DNA from: an uncultured Pseudobutyrivibrio sp. | Lineage (GTDB): Bacteria > Bacillota > Clostridia > Lachnospirales > Lachnospiraceae | Assembly (NCBI GenBank): GCA_946403965.1 | Contig: CAMJBT010000001.1 | Coordinates: 62,001 to 126,000 of the forward strand | Reading direction: 5' to 3' | Length of the DNA: 64,000 nt | Part shown: piece by piece, positions 51,652-61,349 of the stretch | Layout of the letters: every line of letters starts with the position of its first letter | Position numbering within the stretch: position 1 is the stretch's first letter | Translations under genes and position numbers: made by a program | Notes under the pieces: generated by a model | Told to the model about the DNA's origin: nothing | Seen by the model: only the letters and a program-made list of their open reading frames with translations | Databases searched by the model: none

Positions 51652-52740
51652 ATGAAAAATATAAGTATAAAAAAGATTTTATCAGCTATTTTAGTTGCGG
51701 CATTGTCTATTTCAATTGTGGCATGTGGTACAAATGAAGGAAACAATGATGATATAAAGACCGCAGAAGTTGATGTAAATGCTAAATCTGAAGTTGCTTT
51801 AACGCCGGATAATTTTAATCCGGACGATGTTGGAGAGTTTACTATAAGAGTTGGTATCAATTCCGGAGATGATAATCAGTATCTGAAGATACTGGACAAT
51901 CATACAAATTTTTTAAAAGATAGGGGAATTAATTTAGAGACAACAGAGTTTGCTGCTGGTATTAATACTATAGATGCAATAACAACAGGTCAACTTGATG
52001 TAGGACTTTTTGCAGATTATGCGGGTGTAAACAGAATTGGTAATACTTTAGCGGATACAGAGCTTAGAGCATTCGCAGAAATTAAAACAAGTAATGCTTA
52101 TAATTTATGGGTTAATCCCGAAACAATAAAAGAACCTAAAGATTTGGAAGGAAAAATTGCAGTTTCACAGGCTGGAGTTGTTTTTGAGTATGAGTATGGA
52201 AAGCTTATAGAAACATATGGACTTGATAAGAAGAAAGTTGAGTTAACAAACGTATCCAGTGTACAGGAAGCTTTGGCTCTTGCCTCAACAAACAATGCAG
52301 ATGCATATTGGACACATGATAAAAATGCATTTAAATTTGAGGAGTTGGGGTGGAAACCACTAGTAAATATTAAGGATATCGATGCTACGATGTATACATA
52401 TTTAGTAGCAAATGATTCTTACCTAAGAGCGCATCAAGCAGAGGTAGCAAAGTTCTTGGCTGTAAGTGAAGAAGGATTTGAGTATATATCAGATAATCTT
52501 GATGAAGTAGCCGGCTGGATTGAAGAAGAAACTGGACTAAGTAAAGATATTGTTATTAAAGGTTGGAAGTCTGAAAGTCATGGCTATTCCTTCCCACAAG
52601 AGGCTTATGAGGATTTGGTTAAGGTGGAAAAATGGTGCTACAACAATGGTAACTTCCCTAAAGATTATGATATTGCTGATTTTATTAATACAGATGCACT
52701 TACACTTATCCATCCTGATAAGGTTACCTGGAGCAGATAG
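51652..52740 (+). CDS. ABC substrate-binding lipoprotein, NMT1/SsuA-like (second importer)
   Basis: 362 residues with a lipobox (ISIVACGTN). FTIRVGINSGDDNQYLKILDNHTNFLKDRGIN, DAITTGQLDVGLFADYAG and KDLEGKIAVSQAGVVFEYEYG match periplasmic NMT1/sulfonate-type binders, though it is more divergent than the 39307 product. Coupled with a permease 9 bp on. Ligand unknown; the long linker after the lipobox is acidic. Confidence 0.82.
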   Translation: MKNISIKKILSAILVAALSISIVACGTNEGNNDDIKTAEVDVNAKSEVALTPDNFNPDDVGEFTIRVGINSGDDNQYLKILDNHTNFLKDRGINLETTEFAAGINTIDAITTGQLDVGLFADYAGVNRIGNTLADTELRAFAEIKTSNAYNLWVNPETIKEPKDLEGKIAVSQAGVVFEYEYGKLIETYGLDKKKVELTNVSSVQEALALASTNNADAYWTHDKNAFKFEELGWKPLVNIKDIDATMYTYLVANDSYLRAHQAEVAKFLAVSEEGFEYISDNLDEVAGWIEEETGLSKDIVIKGWKSESHGYSFPQEAYEDLVKVEKWCYNNGNFPKDYDIADFINTDALTLIHPDKVTWSR

Positions 52741-52749
52741 GAGGAGCCT

Positions 52750-53511
52750 ATGAGGAATATACCAAGAAAGATAATAAAAAGCGGATTTATTTCATGGGTG
52801 GTTTTATTTGTGTTATGGGGGATTGTTTCATTATTCTATACAGAAAGCTTTTTCCCCAGTCCACTGGAAACATATAAAGGGTTTAAAGAAATAGTTCTAA
52901 ATGGAAAGCTTCTGGAAGATATAAGCATTAGTGTTCAGCGAGTGCTTCTTGGCTGGAGCAGAGCTTTATTGATTGGTATTCCGGTAGGGCTTTTAATTGG
53001 AAGGTTCAGGATAGTGAATTGGTTTATAGAACCATTTATTAATTTCTTTAGGTTCGTACCAGCTATTGGGTTTTTGACTCTCTTTCTAATGTGGTTTGGC
53101 GTAGGTGAAGAATCAAAACTTATCTTAATTACTTACGCATCCATATTCCCTATCATCATAAACACGATAGCTGGTGTGAATACAATAAATCCTGTGAAAT
53201 ATCAGGCAGCAGAGTCACTTGGAGCAAACAAGCTGCAATCATTTATCACAGTCACAGTTCCAGGTGCAGTTCCAAGTATTTTGACTGGAGCAAGACTTGG
53301 ACTAAGTACAGCAATTATTTCGATAGTTGGAGCCGAAATGCTTGCAGCCAACAGCGGGTTGGGATATTTAGTGTATACATCAAGATTGTATTACAGAACA
53401 GACTGGATTTTTGTAGGAATAGTTACTCTTGGAATTCTTGGTTTCTTTGCAGATAAGTTCTTAAGATTTATTGCAAAGAAATCCTTGAAACATTACGGAG
53501 TAACCGGATAA
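52750..53511 (+). CDS. SsuC/TauC-like ABC permease (second importer)
   Basis: 253 residues, about six helices. [67 protein letters not shown] and the EAA-like loop [46 protein letters not shown] are the family signatures. It lies between binding protein and ATPase. Confidence 0.9.
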   Translation: MRNIPRKIIKSGFISWVVLFVLWGIVSLFYTESFFPSPLETYKGFKEIVLNGKLLEDISISVQRVLLGWSRALLIGIPVGLLIGRFRIVNWFIEPFINFFRFVPAIGFLTLFLMWFGVGEESKLILITYASIFPIIINTIAGVNTINPVKYQAAESLGANKLQSFITVTVPGAVPSILTGARLGLSTAIISIVGAEMLAANSGLGYLVYTSRLYYRTDWIFVGIVTLGILGFFADKFLRFIAKKSLKHYGVTG

Positions 53512-53521
53512 GGAGGCCTGT

Positions 53522-54430
53522 ATGTCAGAAAAAGTGAAAATTAGAATTGATCATATGGGGAAAAAATATGATGTTGAGAATAAAGCACTATTGTTCACTA
53601 AGGGAAATAGCGCCCATGACAACTTTGTAGGACATGAATCTGATTATGTTCTAAAGAATGTGAACCTGGAAATTAAAGAGGGAGAATTTCATATATTTCT
53701 TGGCGCCAGTGGCTGCGGTAAGACAACCTTATTAAATATTGTGGCAGGCTTCTTAAACAAGACAGAAGGCCATGTAACATTAGATGATAAGGAAATTTTA
53801 GGTCCAGGTTCTGAAAGAGGAGTCGTTTTCCAAAATGCTGATTCTGCAATTTTCCCATGGCTCACTGTGCAAAAAAATGTAGAGTACGGTCTTAGGATGA
53901 GAGGCGTAAAGAAAGATGAAAGAAGAAAGATTGCATTTGATGCTCTTGAACTTGTAGGTTTGAAGGGCCATGAAAATAAATATCCAGATGAGCTTTCAGG
54001 AGGAATGAAGCAGCGTGTACAAATTGCAAGAAGTATAGCGGCAAATCCAGAAGTACTCATAATGGATGAACCATTTGGAGCATTGGATGCTCAGACAAGA
54101 CGTACACTTCAGGATGAGCTGATTAGAATTTGGAAGAAAACAGGAAAGACAATTCTATTTGTTACACATGATATCGCTGAGGCTGTATATTTAGGTGAGA
54201 ATATCAGTATATTTTCTGTGGCACCAGATGCAAGCATAGTGGATAAGATACAGGTTCCTTATTCTTATCCGCGAAATATTAATGACGAGAAAATTGGAGA
54301 GTTTATTAAATATACAACTGAAAAACTTGAAAATGCAATAAGATCTTCAAAGGAAAAACACGAGCAAAAAAAGCTGACAGCTAGTGAAGATTATGAGGAA
54401 GAGGAAGCAGTTTCCAAAATAGCTGTTTAG
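53522..54430 (+). CDS. SsuB/TauB-like ABC ATP-binding protein with C-terminal extension
   Basis: 302 residues. Walker [14 protein letters not shown]-loop [13 protein letters not shown], signature [16 protein letters not shown], Walker [15 protein letters not shown] and [13 protein letters not shown] are intact. An insertion between the first strands ([22 protein letters not shown]) and a charged tail of about 35 residues ([21 protein letters not shown]) make it longer than the 41115 product. It completes the second importer. Confidence 0.92.
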   Translation: MSEKVKIRIDHMGKKYDVENKALLFTKGNSAHDNFVGHESDYVLKNVNLEIKEGEFHIFLGASGCGKTTLLNIVAGFLNKTEGHVTLDDKEILGPGSERGVVFQNADSAIFPWLTVQKNVEYGLRMRGVKKDERRKIAFDALELVGLKGHENKYPDELSGGMKQRVQIARSIAANPEVLIMDEPFGALDAQTRRTLQDELIRIWKKTGKTILFVTHDIAEAVYLGENISIFSVAPDASIVDKIQVPYSYPRNINDEKIGEFIKYTTEKLENAIRSSKEKHEQKKLTASEDYEEEEAVSKIAV

Positions 54431-54456
54431 ATGAATAATTGATGGAGGATAATTTA

Positions 54457-54888
54457 ATGGCAGATTTTAATGAGATTAAAAAATATATTTATGACAACAA
54501 AAGCCTTGTGCTTTCTACTGTAGATGAGGTGGGAAATCCAAATCTTCGTCATATAGGAGGTTACTCTATTGATGGAAAGGATATCGTTTTCCAAACAAGA
54601 ATAGACACTGCCAAAATCAATGAAATTTCAAACAACAATAACGTGGCACTGTTATTTCAGCATGAAGGGCAGCAAGCACCAAAGAATGTAACAATCTATG
54701 GAAAAGCTGAAAAGCTTAATGAAACTGAAGCAGAACAAGCTGCAAATCTTATTAAAGAACGTAGACCACAGTTAAACTATGATCCACAGGTAAATGTGAT
54801 TTTCAAGGTGACTACAGATTCTGTAAAGATATTAGATTTTGCAGCAGAACAAAAGCAGGTAGTGGTAGCTGCTGATCAGCTGGTGTAG
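54457..54888 (+). CDS. FMN-binding split-barrel (pyridoxamine 5'-phosphate oxidase-like) protein
   Basis: About 143 residues. LVLSTVDEVGNPNLRHIGGYSIDGKDIVFQTRIDTAKINEISNN is typical of PNPOx-like flavin-binding split barrels, which may be flavoreductases or F420/haem binders. I chose ATG 54457, preceded by GATGGAGGATAATTTA, over 54439. It closes the second radical SAM/importer operon. A flavin partner for sulfur oxidoreduction is plausible; no specific activity can be claimed. Confidence 0.78.
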   Translation: MADFNEIKKYIYDNKSLVLSTVDEVGNPNLRHIGGYSIDGKDIVFQTRIDTAKINEISNNNNVALLFQHEGQQAPKNVTIYGKAEKLNETEAEQAANLIKERRPQLNYDPQVNVIFKVTTDSVKILDFAAEQKQVVVAADQLV

Positions 54889-54912
54889 GGAGGAAGACTT
54901 GATGTCAAGAGC

Positions 54913-55812
54913 CTATTTCACCAGTTCTTCTAGCAAACTAATATACTTTACCGTCATTGGAGATGGTTTGATGGAGGTAGGCAGAATATAGCCTATCTCC
55001 ATATAATCGTCTACGTCTAAAGGCTTGGCTATAATGTTGGAGCCGTTCAATTCTTCGCTGATTACACCACTGCATATGGTATATCCGTTTAGACCAACAA
55101 GCATATTGAATAGGGTTGCACGATCACAGACAATCAAATCTTTATCGCAGTCTAAGGTGCTTAGTATTTCTTCTGAAAAATAGAAGGAGTTGTGATTACC
55201 CTGCTCATAGGAAAGGCGAGGATAAGGCTTTAAGTCATTAGGTGTAAGCATTTCCTTTGAGGCAAGAGGAGAGTCTTTTCCAATAAATACATGTGGCTTA
55301 GCAACAAATAAAGGCATAAAAACAAGTCCGTTATCCTTGAGAGTTTTACGGATTACAGTTTCGTTAAATTTATTTAGATACAATACACCAACTTCACTTC
55401 TCAGATGAGATACATCATCGATAATTTCAAAGGTCTGGGTTTCTCTCATATGAAATTCATAGGATTCACCACCATATTTTTTTAGTAATTCTACAAAGGC
55501 TTCTACAACAAATGAATAATGCTGAGATGAGACACAGAATTTAGTCTTGCGCTTCATCTGGCCTAAATATCTATTTTCTATAAGGTTGGCTTGCTCCAAA
55601 ATCTGACGTGCATAGCCTAAAAATTCTTCACCTTCGTTGGTGATAGTGATACCTTTTTTCCCTCGATTAAAAATGCATATGCCATATTCTTTTTCAAGTT
55701 CTTGAATTGCTGCTGTAAGGCTTGGTTGAGCTATATAAAGTCTTTTTGCTGCTTCTGTAATATTTCCAATTTCAGCCACCGTCACAATATATTTAAGCTG
55801 TTTTAAAGTCAT
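54913..55812 (-). CDS. LysR-family transcriptional regulator
   Basis: 299 residues. The N-terminal winged helix is TLKQLKYIVTVAEIGNITEAAKRLYIAQPSLTAAIQELEKEYGICIFNR, followed by a substrate-binding domain of about 200 residues. It is divergent from metE with 166 bp between, the classical arrangement for a LysR regulator controlling its neighbour. Context suggests control of Met or Cys synthesis, as with MetR, CmbR or CysB; effector unknown. Confidence 0.92.
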   Translation of the reverse strand: MTLKQLKYIVTVAEIGNITEAAKRLYIAQPSLTAAIQELEKEYGICIFNRGKKGITITNEGEEFLGYARQILEQANLIENRYLGQMKRKTKFCVSSQHYSFVVEAFVELLKKYGGESYEFHMRETQTFEIIDDVSHLRSEVGVLYLNKFNETVIRKTLKDNGLVFMPLFVAKPHVFIGKDSPLASKEMLTPNDLKPYPRLSYEQGNHNSFYFSEEILSTLDCDKDLIVCDRATLFNMLVGLNGYTICSGVISEELNGSNIIAKPLDVDDYMEIGYILPTSIKPSPMTVKYISLLEELVK

Positions 55813-55908
55813 GAGAATCCTCCGTATATACGAATCACTAATAGATATGACTATTATATTATCTTAATTGATAGAAAAAATCTATGGATAACCCATAATA
55901 ATATATAT

Positions 55909-55937
55909 TTTACCTATTAACATGATAGGCGTATACT
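55909..55937 (+). promoter_or_regulatory. metE promoter with internal dyad
   Basis: TTTACC, 17 bp, TATACT. The spacer region contains the dyad CCTAT-N7-ATAGG (55913-55929), a likely site for the divergent LysR protein or another regulator. Confidence 0.6.
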
Positions 55938-55978
55938 TTCAAAAAATAAAACATTGTAGAACGGATTAGGAGATTAGT

Positions 55979-58258
55979 ATGAAAACAGCGGTTATTGGCT
56001 TTCCACGAATTGGAAAGGAAAGAGAATTAAAATTTACTTTAGAAAAATATTTCAAAGGAGAGTGTAGTCAGGCTGATATATATGCAGAGGCTGACCGTCA
56101 AAAGGAATACGGACATAGCAAGCAAAATGAAGCAGGAATTGACTTTATCTCATCTAATGATTTTTCATTTTATGATGGAGTGCTTGATACAGCAGTATTA
56201 TTTAATGTGATTCCTAAAAGATATGAGGAGCTTGGTCTTTCTGATATTGATACATATTTTGCAATGGCAAGAGGTTATCAAAAGGGAGATGGTAATGTAA
56301 AAGCACTGGCAATGAAAAAGTGGTTTAATACCAACTATCATTATATTGTTCCGGAAATTGAAGATGATACAGAAGTAAGATTTGTAGGCACAAAGCCATT
56401 GGCCGAATATGATTATGCTCTTTCAAAGGGTATAAAAACTAAAACTGCTATTGTAGGACCATTCACATTTTTAAAGCTTCTTAAGTATACAGGCACAAAG
56501 AGTGTTGAGGACTACATTGATATTTTTACAGATGAATATATAAAGCTTATAGCAGCACTTGATGAAAAAAATGTAGAGTGGTTACAGCTGGATGAGCCTT
56601 GGCTTGTAAAGGATATTGATGAAAAGGAAAAAACTGAATTTGTAAAAATCTACAAGAAGCTTCTTTCAAACAAGAAATCGGTAAAGGTGCTTATACAAAC
56701 TTATTTTGGGGATGTAAGAGATGTATATGATGAAATCGCTGGGTTAGATTTTGATGGTATTGGCTTGGATTTTGTGGAGGGTAAGAAGACACTTTCACTG
56801 GTACAAAAAAATGGTTTTCCAAATAACAAAATTCTATTTGCAGGTCTTGTAAATGGAAAGAACATTTGGCGCAACAATTATGCAAAGACACTTGAAGTGC
56901 TAGAGTCTTTAAAGAGTTTTGGTGTAAATGACATTGTACTAACAACTTCATGTTCTCTTCTTCATGTGCCATACACACTTGAGAGTGAAACAGATCTTTC
57001 TTCAGATTACACAAAACATTTTGCATTTGCTCAGGAGAAGCTTAAGGAATTAAAAGAACTGGCAGATTTATTCGAGACAGACAATTATAAGGAAACAGAA
57101 ATATATAAACAGAATATAAAGCTTTTTGAAAATAGAAAGGATAGTGTCAACAAGCAGGTTCAGGATAGAGTAAAGGCTATTAAAGAAGAGGATTATGTGA
57201 GACTTCCTGAATTCAACGAAAGAGAAAAGATTCAAAAGGAATTACTAAAGCTTCCAGTATTTCCAACTACAACAATTGGTTCTTTCCCACAGACTCAGGA
57301 TGTTAGAAGAAACAGACAAAAGTACAGAAAGGGAGAAATCAGTAGAGAAGAGTATATTGATTTCAACAAGAAAAAGATTGCTGAGTGTATTGCGCTTCAA
57401 GAAGAAATTGGACTTGATGTATTAGTTCACGGTGAATTTGAACGAAATGACATGGTTGAATATTTTGGAGAGCATTTAGATGGATACGTATTTACGAAGA
57501 AGGCCTGGGTCCAGTCATATGGTACAAGATGTGTGAAGCCTCCTGTTATTTGGGGTGATGTATCCAGAAAGGAAGCAATCACAGTAAACTGGTCTAAATA
57601 TGCAAACAGTTGCACAGACAAGCCAGTTAAAGGCATGTTGACAGGCCCTGTTACAATTCTTAACTGGTCATTTCCAAGAGAGGATATCTCACTGGAGGAA
57701 AGTACATTACAGATTGCTTTGGCTATTCGTGATGAGGTTCTTGATTTGGAGGCAAATGGAATAGGAATAATCCAGATTGATGAAGCGGCCCTTAGAGAGA
57801 AGCTTCCACTTAGAAAGTCGGATTGGTATAGCCAGTATCTTGATTGGGCAATTCCATCCTTCAGACTAGTTACTAGTGGGGTAAAGCCTGAAACACAGAT
57901 TCACACACATATGTGTTATAGCGAATTTACAGATATTATCCCTGCAATAGATGCAATGGACGCAGATGTAATTACTTTTGAAGCATCAAGATCTGATCTT
58001 CAGATTTTGGACTCTTTAAAACAGCATAATTTCAAGACAGAGGTTGGGCCAGGTGTGTACGATATTCATAGTCCTAGAGTGCCTTCTGTTGAAGAAATTG
58101 TAAATGCTCTTACCAAGATGCGTGAAAAGGTTTCTGATCAAAAGCTTTGGGTAAACCCTGATTGTGGTTTGAAGACCAGAGGTGATAAGGAAACAAAAGA
58201 AAGCCTCATAAACCTTGTTGAGGCAACAAGACAATTAAGAGGAGAAAAGATTTCGTAG
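55979..58258 (+). CDS. metE: Cobalamin-independent methionine synthase
   Basis: 759 residues, the normal MetE length with two TIM barrels. The N-terminal [19 protein letters not shown] and the C-terminal [34 protein letters not shown] and [11 protein letters not shown] (zinc ligands His and Cys) plus NPDCGLKTR (second zinc Cys) are intact. It transfers a methyl group from methyl-tetrahydrofolate-glutamate to homocysteine. It starts an operon with metF, opposite a LysR gene, and follows the importer operons, tying the cluster to methionine synthesis. Confidence 0.97.
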   Translation: MKTAVIGFPRIGKERELKFTLEKYFKGECSQADIYAEADRQKEYGHSKQNEAGIDFISSNDFSFYDGVLDTAVLFNVIPKRYEELGLSDIDTYFAMARGYQKGDGNVKALAMKKWFNTNYHYIVPEIEDDTEVRFVGTKPLAEYDYALSKGIKTKTAIVGPFTFLKLLKYTGTKSVEDYIDIFTDEYIKLIAALDEKNVEWLQLDEPWLVKDIDEKEKTEFVKIYKKLLSNKKSVKVLIQTYFGDVRDVYDEIAGLDFDGIGLDFVEGKKTLSLVQKNGFPNNKILFAGLVNGKNIWRNNYAKTLEVLESLKSFGVNDIVLTTSCSLLHVPYTLESETDLSSDYTKHFAFAQEKLKELKELADLFETDNYKETEIYKQNIKLFENRKDSVNKQVQDRVKAIKEEDYVRLPEFNEREKIQKELLKLPVFPTTTIGSFPQTQDVRRNRQKYRKGEISREEYIDFNKKKIAECIALQEEIGLDVLVHGEFERNDMVEYFGEHLDGYVFTKKAWVQSYGTRCVKPPVIWGDVSRKEAITVNWSKYANSCTDKPVKGMLTGPVTILNWSFPREDISLEESTLQIALAIRDEVLDLEANGIGIIQIDEAALREKLPLRKSDWYSQYLDWAIPSFRLVTSGVKPETQIHTHMCYSEFTDIIPAIDAMDADVITFEASRSDLQILDSLKQHNFKTEVGPGVYDIHSPRVPSVEEIVNALTKMREKVSDQKLWVNPDCGLKTRGDKETKESLINLVEATRQLRGEKIS

Positions 58259-58260
58259 CA

Positions 58261-59121
58261 ATGAAGATATCAGAATTATATAAAAAGGATAGAAGAACAT
58301 TATCCTTTGAAATATTCCCACCAAAGAGAGAGGAAAACCTGAAGAATATAGATGAAACACTTTCTGTTTTATGTGAGTTGAAACCTGATTTTATCAGTGT
58401 GACTTTCGGTGCTGGAGGAAGTGCAAATTCAAACAATACTATTGCAATAGCAAAGAAGATAAAGAATGATTATGGAGTTGAACCTGTGGTGCATCTCACA
58501 TGTCTTAGCTATGACAAACATGAAATCGATGAATTTGCAAAGGTACTTGAGTATGAGGGAATAGAAAACATCCTGGCCTTAAGAGGAGATAAAAATGAAA
58601 AGATTTTGGCCAAGGAAGATTTTAAACATTCCACAGACCTGATATCTTATTTAAAGCAGAATCATGACTTTTGCTTTTTAGGTGCGTGTTATCCTGAGCT
58701 TCATCCTGAATCTACAGGAATTGCAGGAGAGCTTAATGGTATAAAGTCAAAAGTGGATGCAGGTGCTGAGGTTCTACTGTCACAGCTATTCTTTGAGAAT
58801 GAGGCTTTCTATAAATATAATGAAAGATGCAAAAATGCAGATATAGATGTTCCTTTGATTCCTGGAATTATGCCAGTTATTAATGCCGCTCAGATTAAGA
58901 GGATGGTAAGTCTGTGCAATGCTTCATTCCCGGAACGTTTCCAAAGGATAATCAATAAATACGAAGATAATAAGGAAGCATTGTTTGACGCAGGAATGTC
59001 TTATGCCTTAAGTCAGGTGATTGATCTTTTGGTAAATGATATCAATGGAATTCATCTTTATACTATGAACAATCCTCGGGTTGCAAGAAGGATTTGCGAA
59101 GGAATTAAGAACATAATTTAA
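58261..59121 (+). CDS. metF: Methylenetetrahydrofolate reductase
   Basis: 286 residues, TIM barrel with FAD. TLSFEIFPPKREEN (catalytic Glu), FISVTFGAGGS, HLTCLSYDKHEIDEF, NILALRGD and the late PLIPGIMPVIN are conserved. It makes 5-methyl-THF for MetE. It begins 2 bp after the metE stop, with GAGGAG about 16 bases upstream, so coupled translation is likely. The operon ends at a hairpin terminator. Confidence 0.95.
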   Translation: MKISELYKKDRRTLSFEIFPPKREENLKNIDETLSVLCELKPDFISVTFGAGGSANSNNTIAIAKKIKNDYGVEPVVHLTCLSYDKHEIDEFAKVLEYEGIENILALRGDKNEKILAKEDFKHSTDLISYLKQNHDFCFLGACYPELHPESTGIAGELNGIKSKVDAGAEVLLSQLFFENEAFYKYNERCKNADIDVPLIPGIMPVINAAQIKRMVSLCNASFPERFQRIINKYEDNKEALFDAGMSYALSQVIDLLVNDINGIHLYTMNNPRVARRICEGIKNII

Positions 59122-59122
59122 C

Positions 59123-59173
59123 GTTATAGCCAGCTATAAATAATATTGATAGCTGGCTATAACTTTATTTTTC
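59123..59173 (+). terminator. Terminator after metF
   Basis: GTTATAGCCAGCTAT pairs perfectly with ATAGCTGGCTATAAC across an AT loop, with TTTATTTTTC following. Confidence 0.85.
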
Positions 59174-59264
59174 TTAAAACCTATTGACCTTGTGGGTGAT
59201 TATAATTATATTTAGTACAACTTTATCTTATGATAAGGTTTTTAATTTAGTAGAGGATGATGTT

Positions 59265-60374
59265 ATGTTTGTAATTTCACTTAATCATAAAAAGTCTAAA
59301 ACAGAATTTAGAGAACGTCTTTCTTTTGATGATTCACAAATATTGGAATTATTAAACAAGTTAAAAGCAGTCGGCATTAACCAAGGGGTATATGTGTGTA
59401 CATGTAATCGCTGTGAGCTTTATGGTATAGGAAAGGCAGCAAAAGCTCTTGGAATTTTAGCAGAACTTGCAGGTGTGGATAAAGATGAGTTAAAGGATCA
59501 GACATTATTTTTTGATGGAGATGGGGCTATTAATCATCTGTTTCATGTGACAGCTGGTTTTGATTCCATGGTACTTGGAGAAGATGAAATTCTTAGACAG
59601 ATAAAAAATGCTTATCATTATTCAAAGGATAACGGATATACGGATTATGAGCTGAACACAATTTTTCAGGGAGCAATCTGCTGTGCCAAAAAGATTAAGA
59701 CAAAAACGAAATTGTCTAAGACATCAACCTCAATAGCTTCACTTGCTGCAACAAAGATACACAACTACAAGCATGGTATAAAAAAAGTGATGATTATCGG
59801 GGCAACAGGTGATACAGGAAATAAGGTTATGTTAAATCTTTTATCCTATGGAGATTGCCAGATATACACAACAAAGCATATCAGCCATATTAATAATTCT
59901 CAGGTGAAAATTATTCCTTACGCAGACAGATATGAATATATGGGACAGATGGATGTGGTGGTATCGGCTACAAAAAGCCCTCACTATACAGTTACAAGTG
60001 GTAAGCTAAAAAACAGTGCAAAAGAAAAAGACACATGCCTGTTTATTGATTTGGCAGTTCCAAGGGATATTGATGAGGATATTACAAGTCTTTCGGGCAA
60101 TAAGCTAATATCTATCGACGATTTCGAAGTAATCGCCAGGGAAAATAATAGCTTGAAATTCCAGGAAAAAGAAAATGGAGAGCTGATTTTAGAGGATGAG
60201 TTAAACTCACTTTTAAAGGAGCTTATTTTCCACAAAAATAGAGAGAGCCTGGAAAGGCTAAGTGATATTGATGAAAATAATCTTATAAAGTTCGTATATA
60301 AATATAGAAACATTGCTTCTTCGGAAGAATTCAAGAGTTTTGTAAATGTTATAAATAAAATGCAGGAAGTGTAG
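59265..60374 (+). CDS. hemA: Glutamyl-tRNA reductase
   Basis: About 369 residues from ATG 59265, which follows TAGAGGATGATGTT; an upstream frame from 59184 lacks a site and homology. CTCNRCELYGIG holds the catalytic cysteine, and GFDSMVLGEDEILRQIKNAY and the NADPH-fold VMIIGATGDTGNKVMLNLL are typical. It is shorter than the usual 400-450 residues, as in siroheme-associated clostridial HemA. First committed step of 5-aminolevulinate synthesis by the C5 pathway. Confidence 0.93.
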   Translation: MFVISLNHKKSKTEFRERLSFDDSQILELLNKLKAVGINQGVYVCTCNRCELYGIGKAAKALGILAELAGVDKDELKDQTLFFDGDGAINHLFHVTAGFDSMVLGEDEILRQIKNAYHYSKDNGYTDYELNTIFQGAICCAKKIKTKTKLSKTSTSIASLAATKIHNYKHGIKKVMIIGATGDTGNKVMLNLLSYGDCQIYTTKHISHINNSQVKIIPYADRYEYMGQMDVVVSATKSPHYTVTSGKLKNSAKEKDTCLFIDLAVPRDIDEDITSLSGNKLISIDDFEVIARENNSLKFQEKENGELILEDELNSLLKELIFHKNRESLERLSDIDENNLIKFVYKYRNIASSEEFKSFVNVINKMQEV

Positions 60375-60376
60375 AT

Positions 60377-61348
60377 ATGAGACGATTTAGAAGACTAAGA
60401 CAGACAAAAGAATTACGTAGCTTTGTCAGAGAAAATGAAGTATCAGTAAAGGATTTGATTTATCCTTTATTTGTTGTGGAGGGAGATAATCAGAAAAATC
60501 CTGTGGACTCTATGCCGGGGATATATCAATATTCTCTTGATAGAATAGATGAAGAGCTTGACAGGGTGGTGGAAGCAAAAATCCCTGCAGTTTTATTGTT
60601 TGGAATTCCTGCCCACAAGGATGAAAAAGGCTCTGGCGCATATGCTGATGATGGTATCACACAAAGATGTATCAGACATATCAAGGAAAAATATTCATCG
60701 TTGATTGTTATTGCTGATGTATGTTTGTGCGAGTATACATCCCATGGTCATTGTGGACTTGTATGTCATGACCATATCTTAAATGATGAGACACTACCAC
60801 TTTTAGCAAAAATGGCAGTTTCCATGGCAAAAGCAGGGGCGGATATTGTGGCGCCATCAGATATGATGGATGGAAGAGTAGCTGCTATCAGAGAGGCTTT
60901 GGATGCAGCAGAATTTATAAACACCCCAATTCTAAGTTATAGTGCCAAGTTTGCTTCTGGGTATTATGGCCCATTCAGAGATGCAGCAGGTTCTGCACCT
61001 CATTTTGGTGATAGAAAGTCATATCAGATGGACCCGGCAAATGGACGTGAAGCCATGCGTGAAATATCAGATGATCTTGATGAAGGTGCTGACATGATTA
61101 TTGTAAAGCCGGCTCTTGCTTACCTTGACATTATGAGTCAGGCCAGAGAACGCTTTGATGTGCCTTTTATTACCTACAATGTTAGTGGAGAATATTCTAT
61201 GGTAAAGGCGGCAGCAGCAAATGGCTGGATAGATGAGAAGCGCATTGTACTGGAAAATATGATTGCTATGAAAAGAGCAGGAGCTGACAGGATCATTACA
61301 TATCATGCTCTTGATGTAGCCAAATTTTTAAAGGAAGAGGAAGCATAA
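60377..61348 (+). CDS. hemB: Porphobilinogen synthase
   Basis: 323 residues. MRRFRRLRQTKELRSFVREN, DVCLCEYTSHGHCGL (metal-binding Cys set), ILSYSAKFASGYYGPFRDAAGSAP (Schiff-base Lys) and IIVKPALAYLDI (second active-site Lys) are intact. It condenses two 5-aminolevulinates. It begins 2 bp after the hemA stop and lies 1 bp before hemL, so the three are one operon. Confidence 0.96.
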   Translation: MRRFRRLRQTKELRSFVRENEVSVKDLIYPLFVVEGDNQKNPVDSMPGIYQYSLDRIDEELDRVVEAKIPAVLLFGIPAHKDEKGSGAYADDGITQRCIRHIKEKYSSLIVIADVCLCEYTSHGHCGLVCHDHILNDETLPLLAKMAVSMAKAGADIVAPSDMMDGRVAAIREALDAAEFINTPILSYSAKFASGYYGPFRDAAGSAPHFGDRKSYQMDPANGREAMREISDDLDEGADMIIVKPALAYLDIMSQARERFDVPFITYNVSGEYSMVKAAAANGWIDEKRIVLENMIAMKRAGADRIITYHALDVAKFLKEEEA

Positions 61349-61349
61349 A

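Noticed and set aside
59184..59264. N-terminal extension of hemA starting at 59184
   Set aside because: It runs from within the terminator region, has no ribosome binding site, and the conserved HemA N-terminus (MFVISLNHK) begins at 59265 behind a good site.
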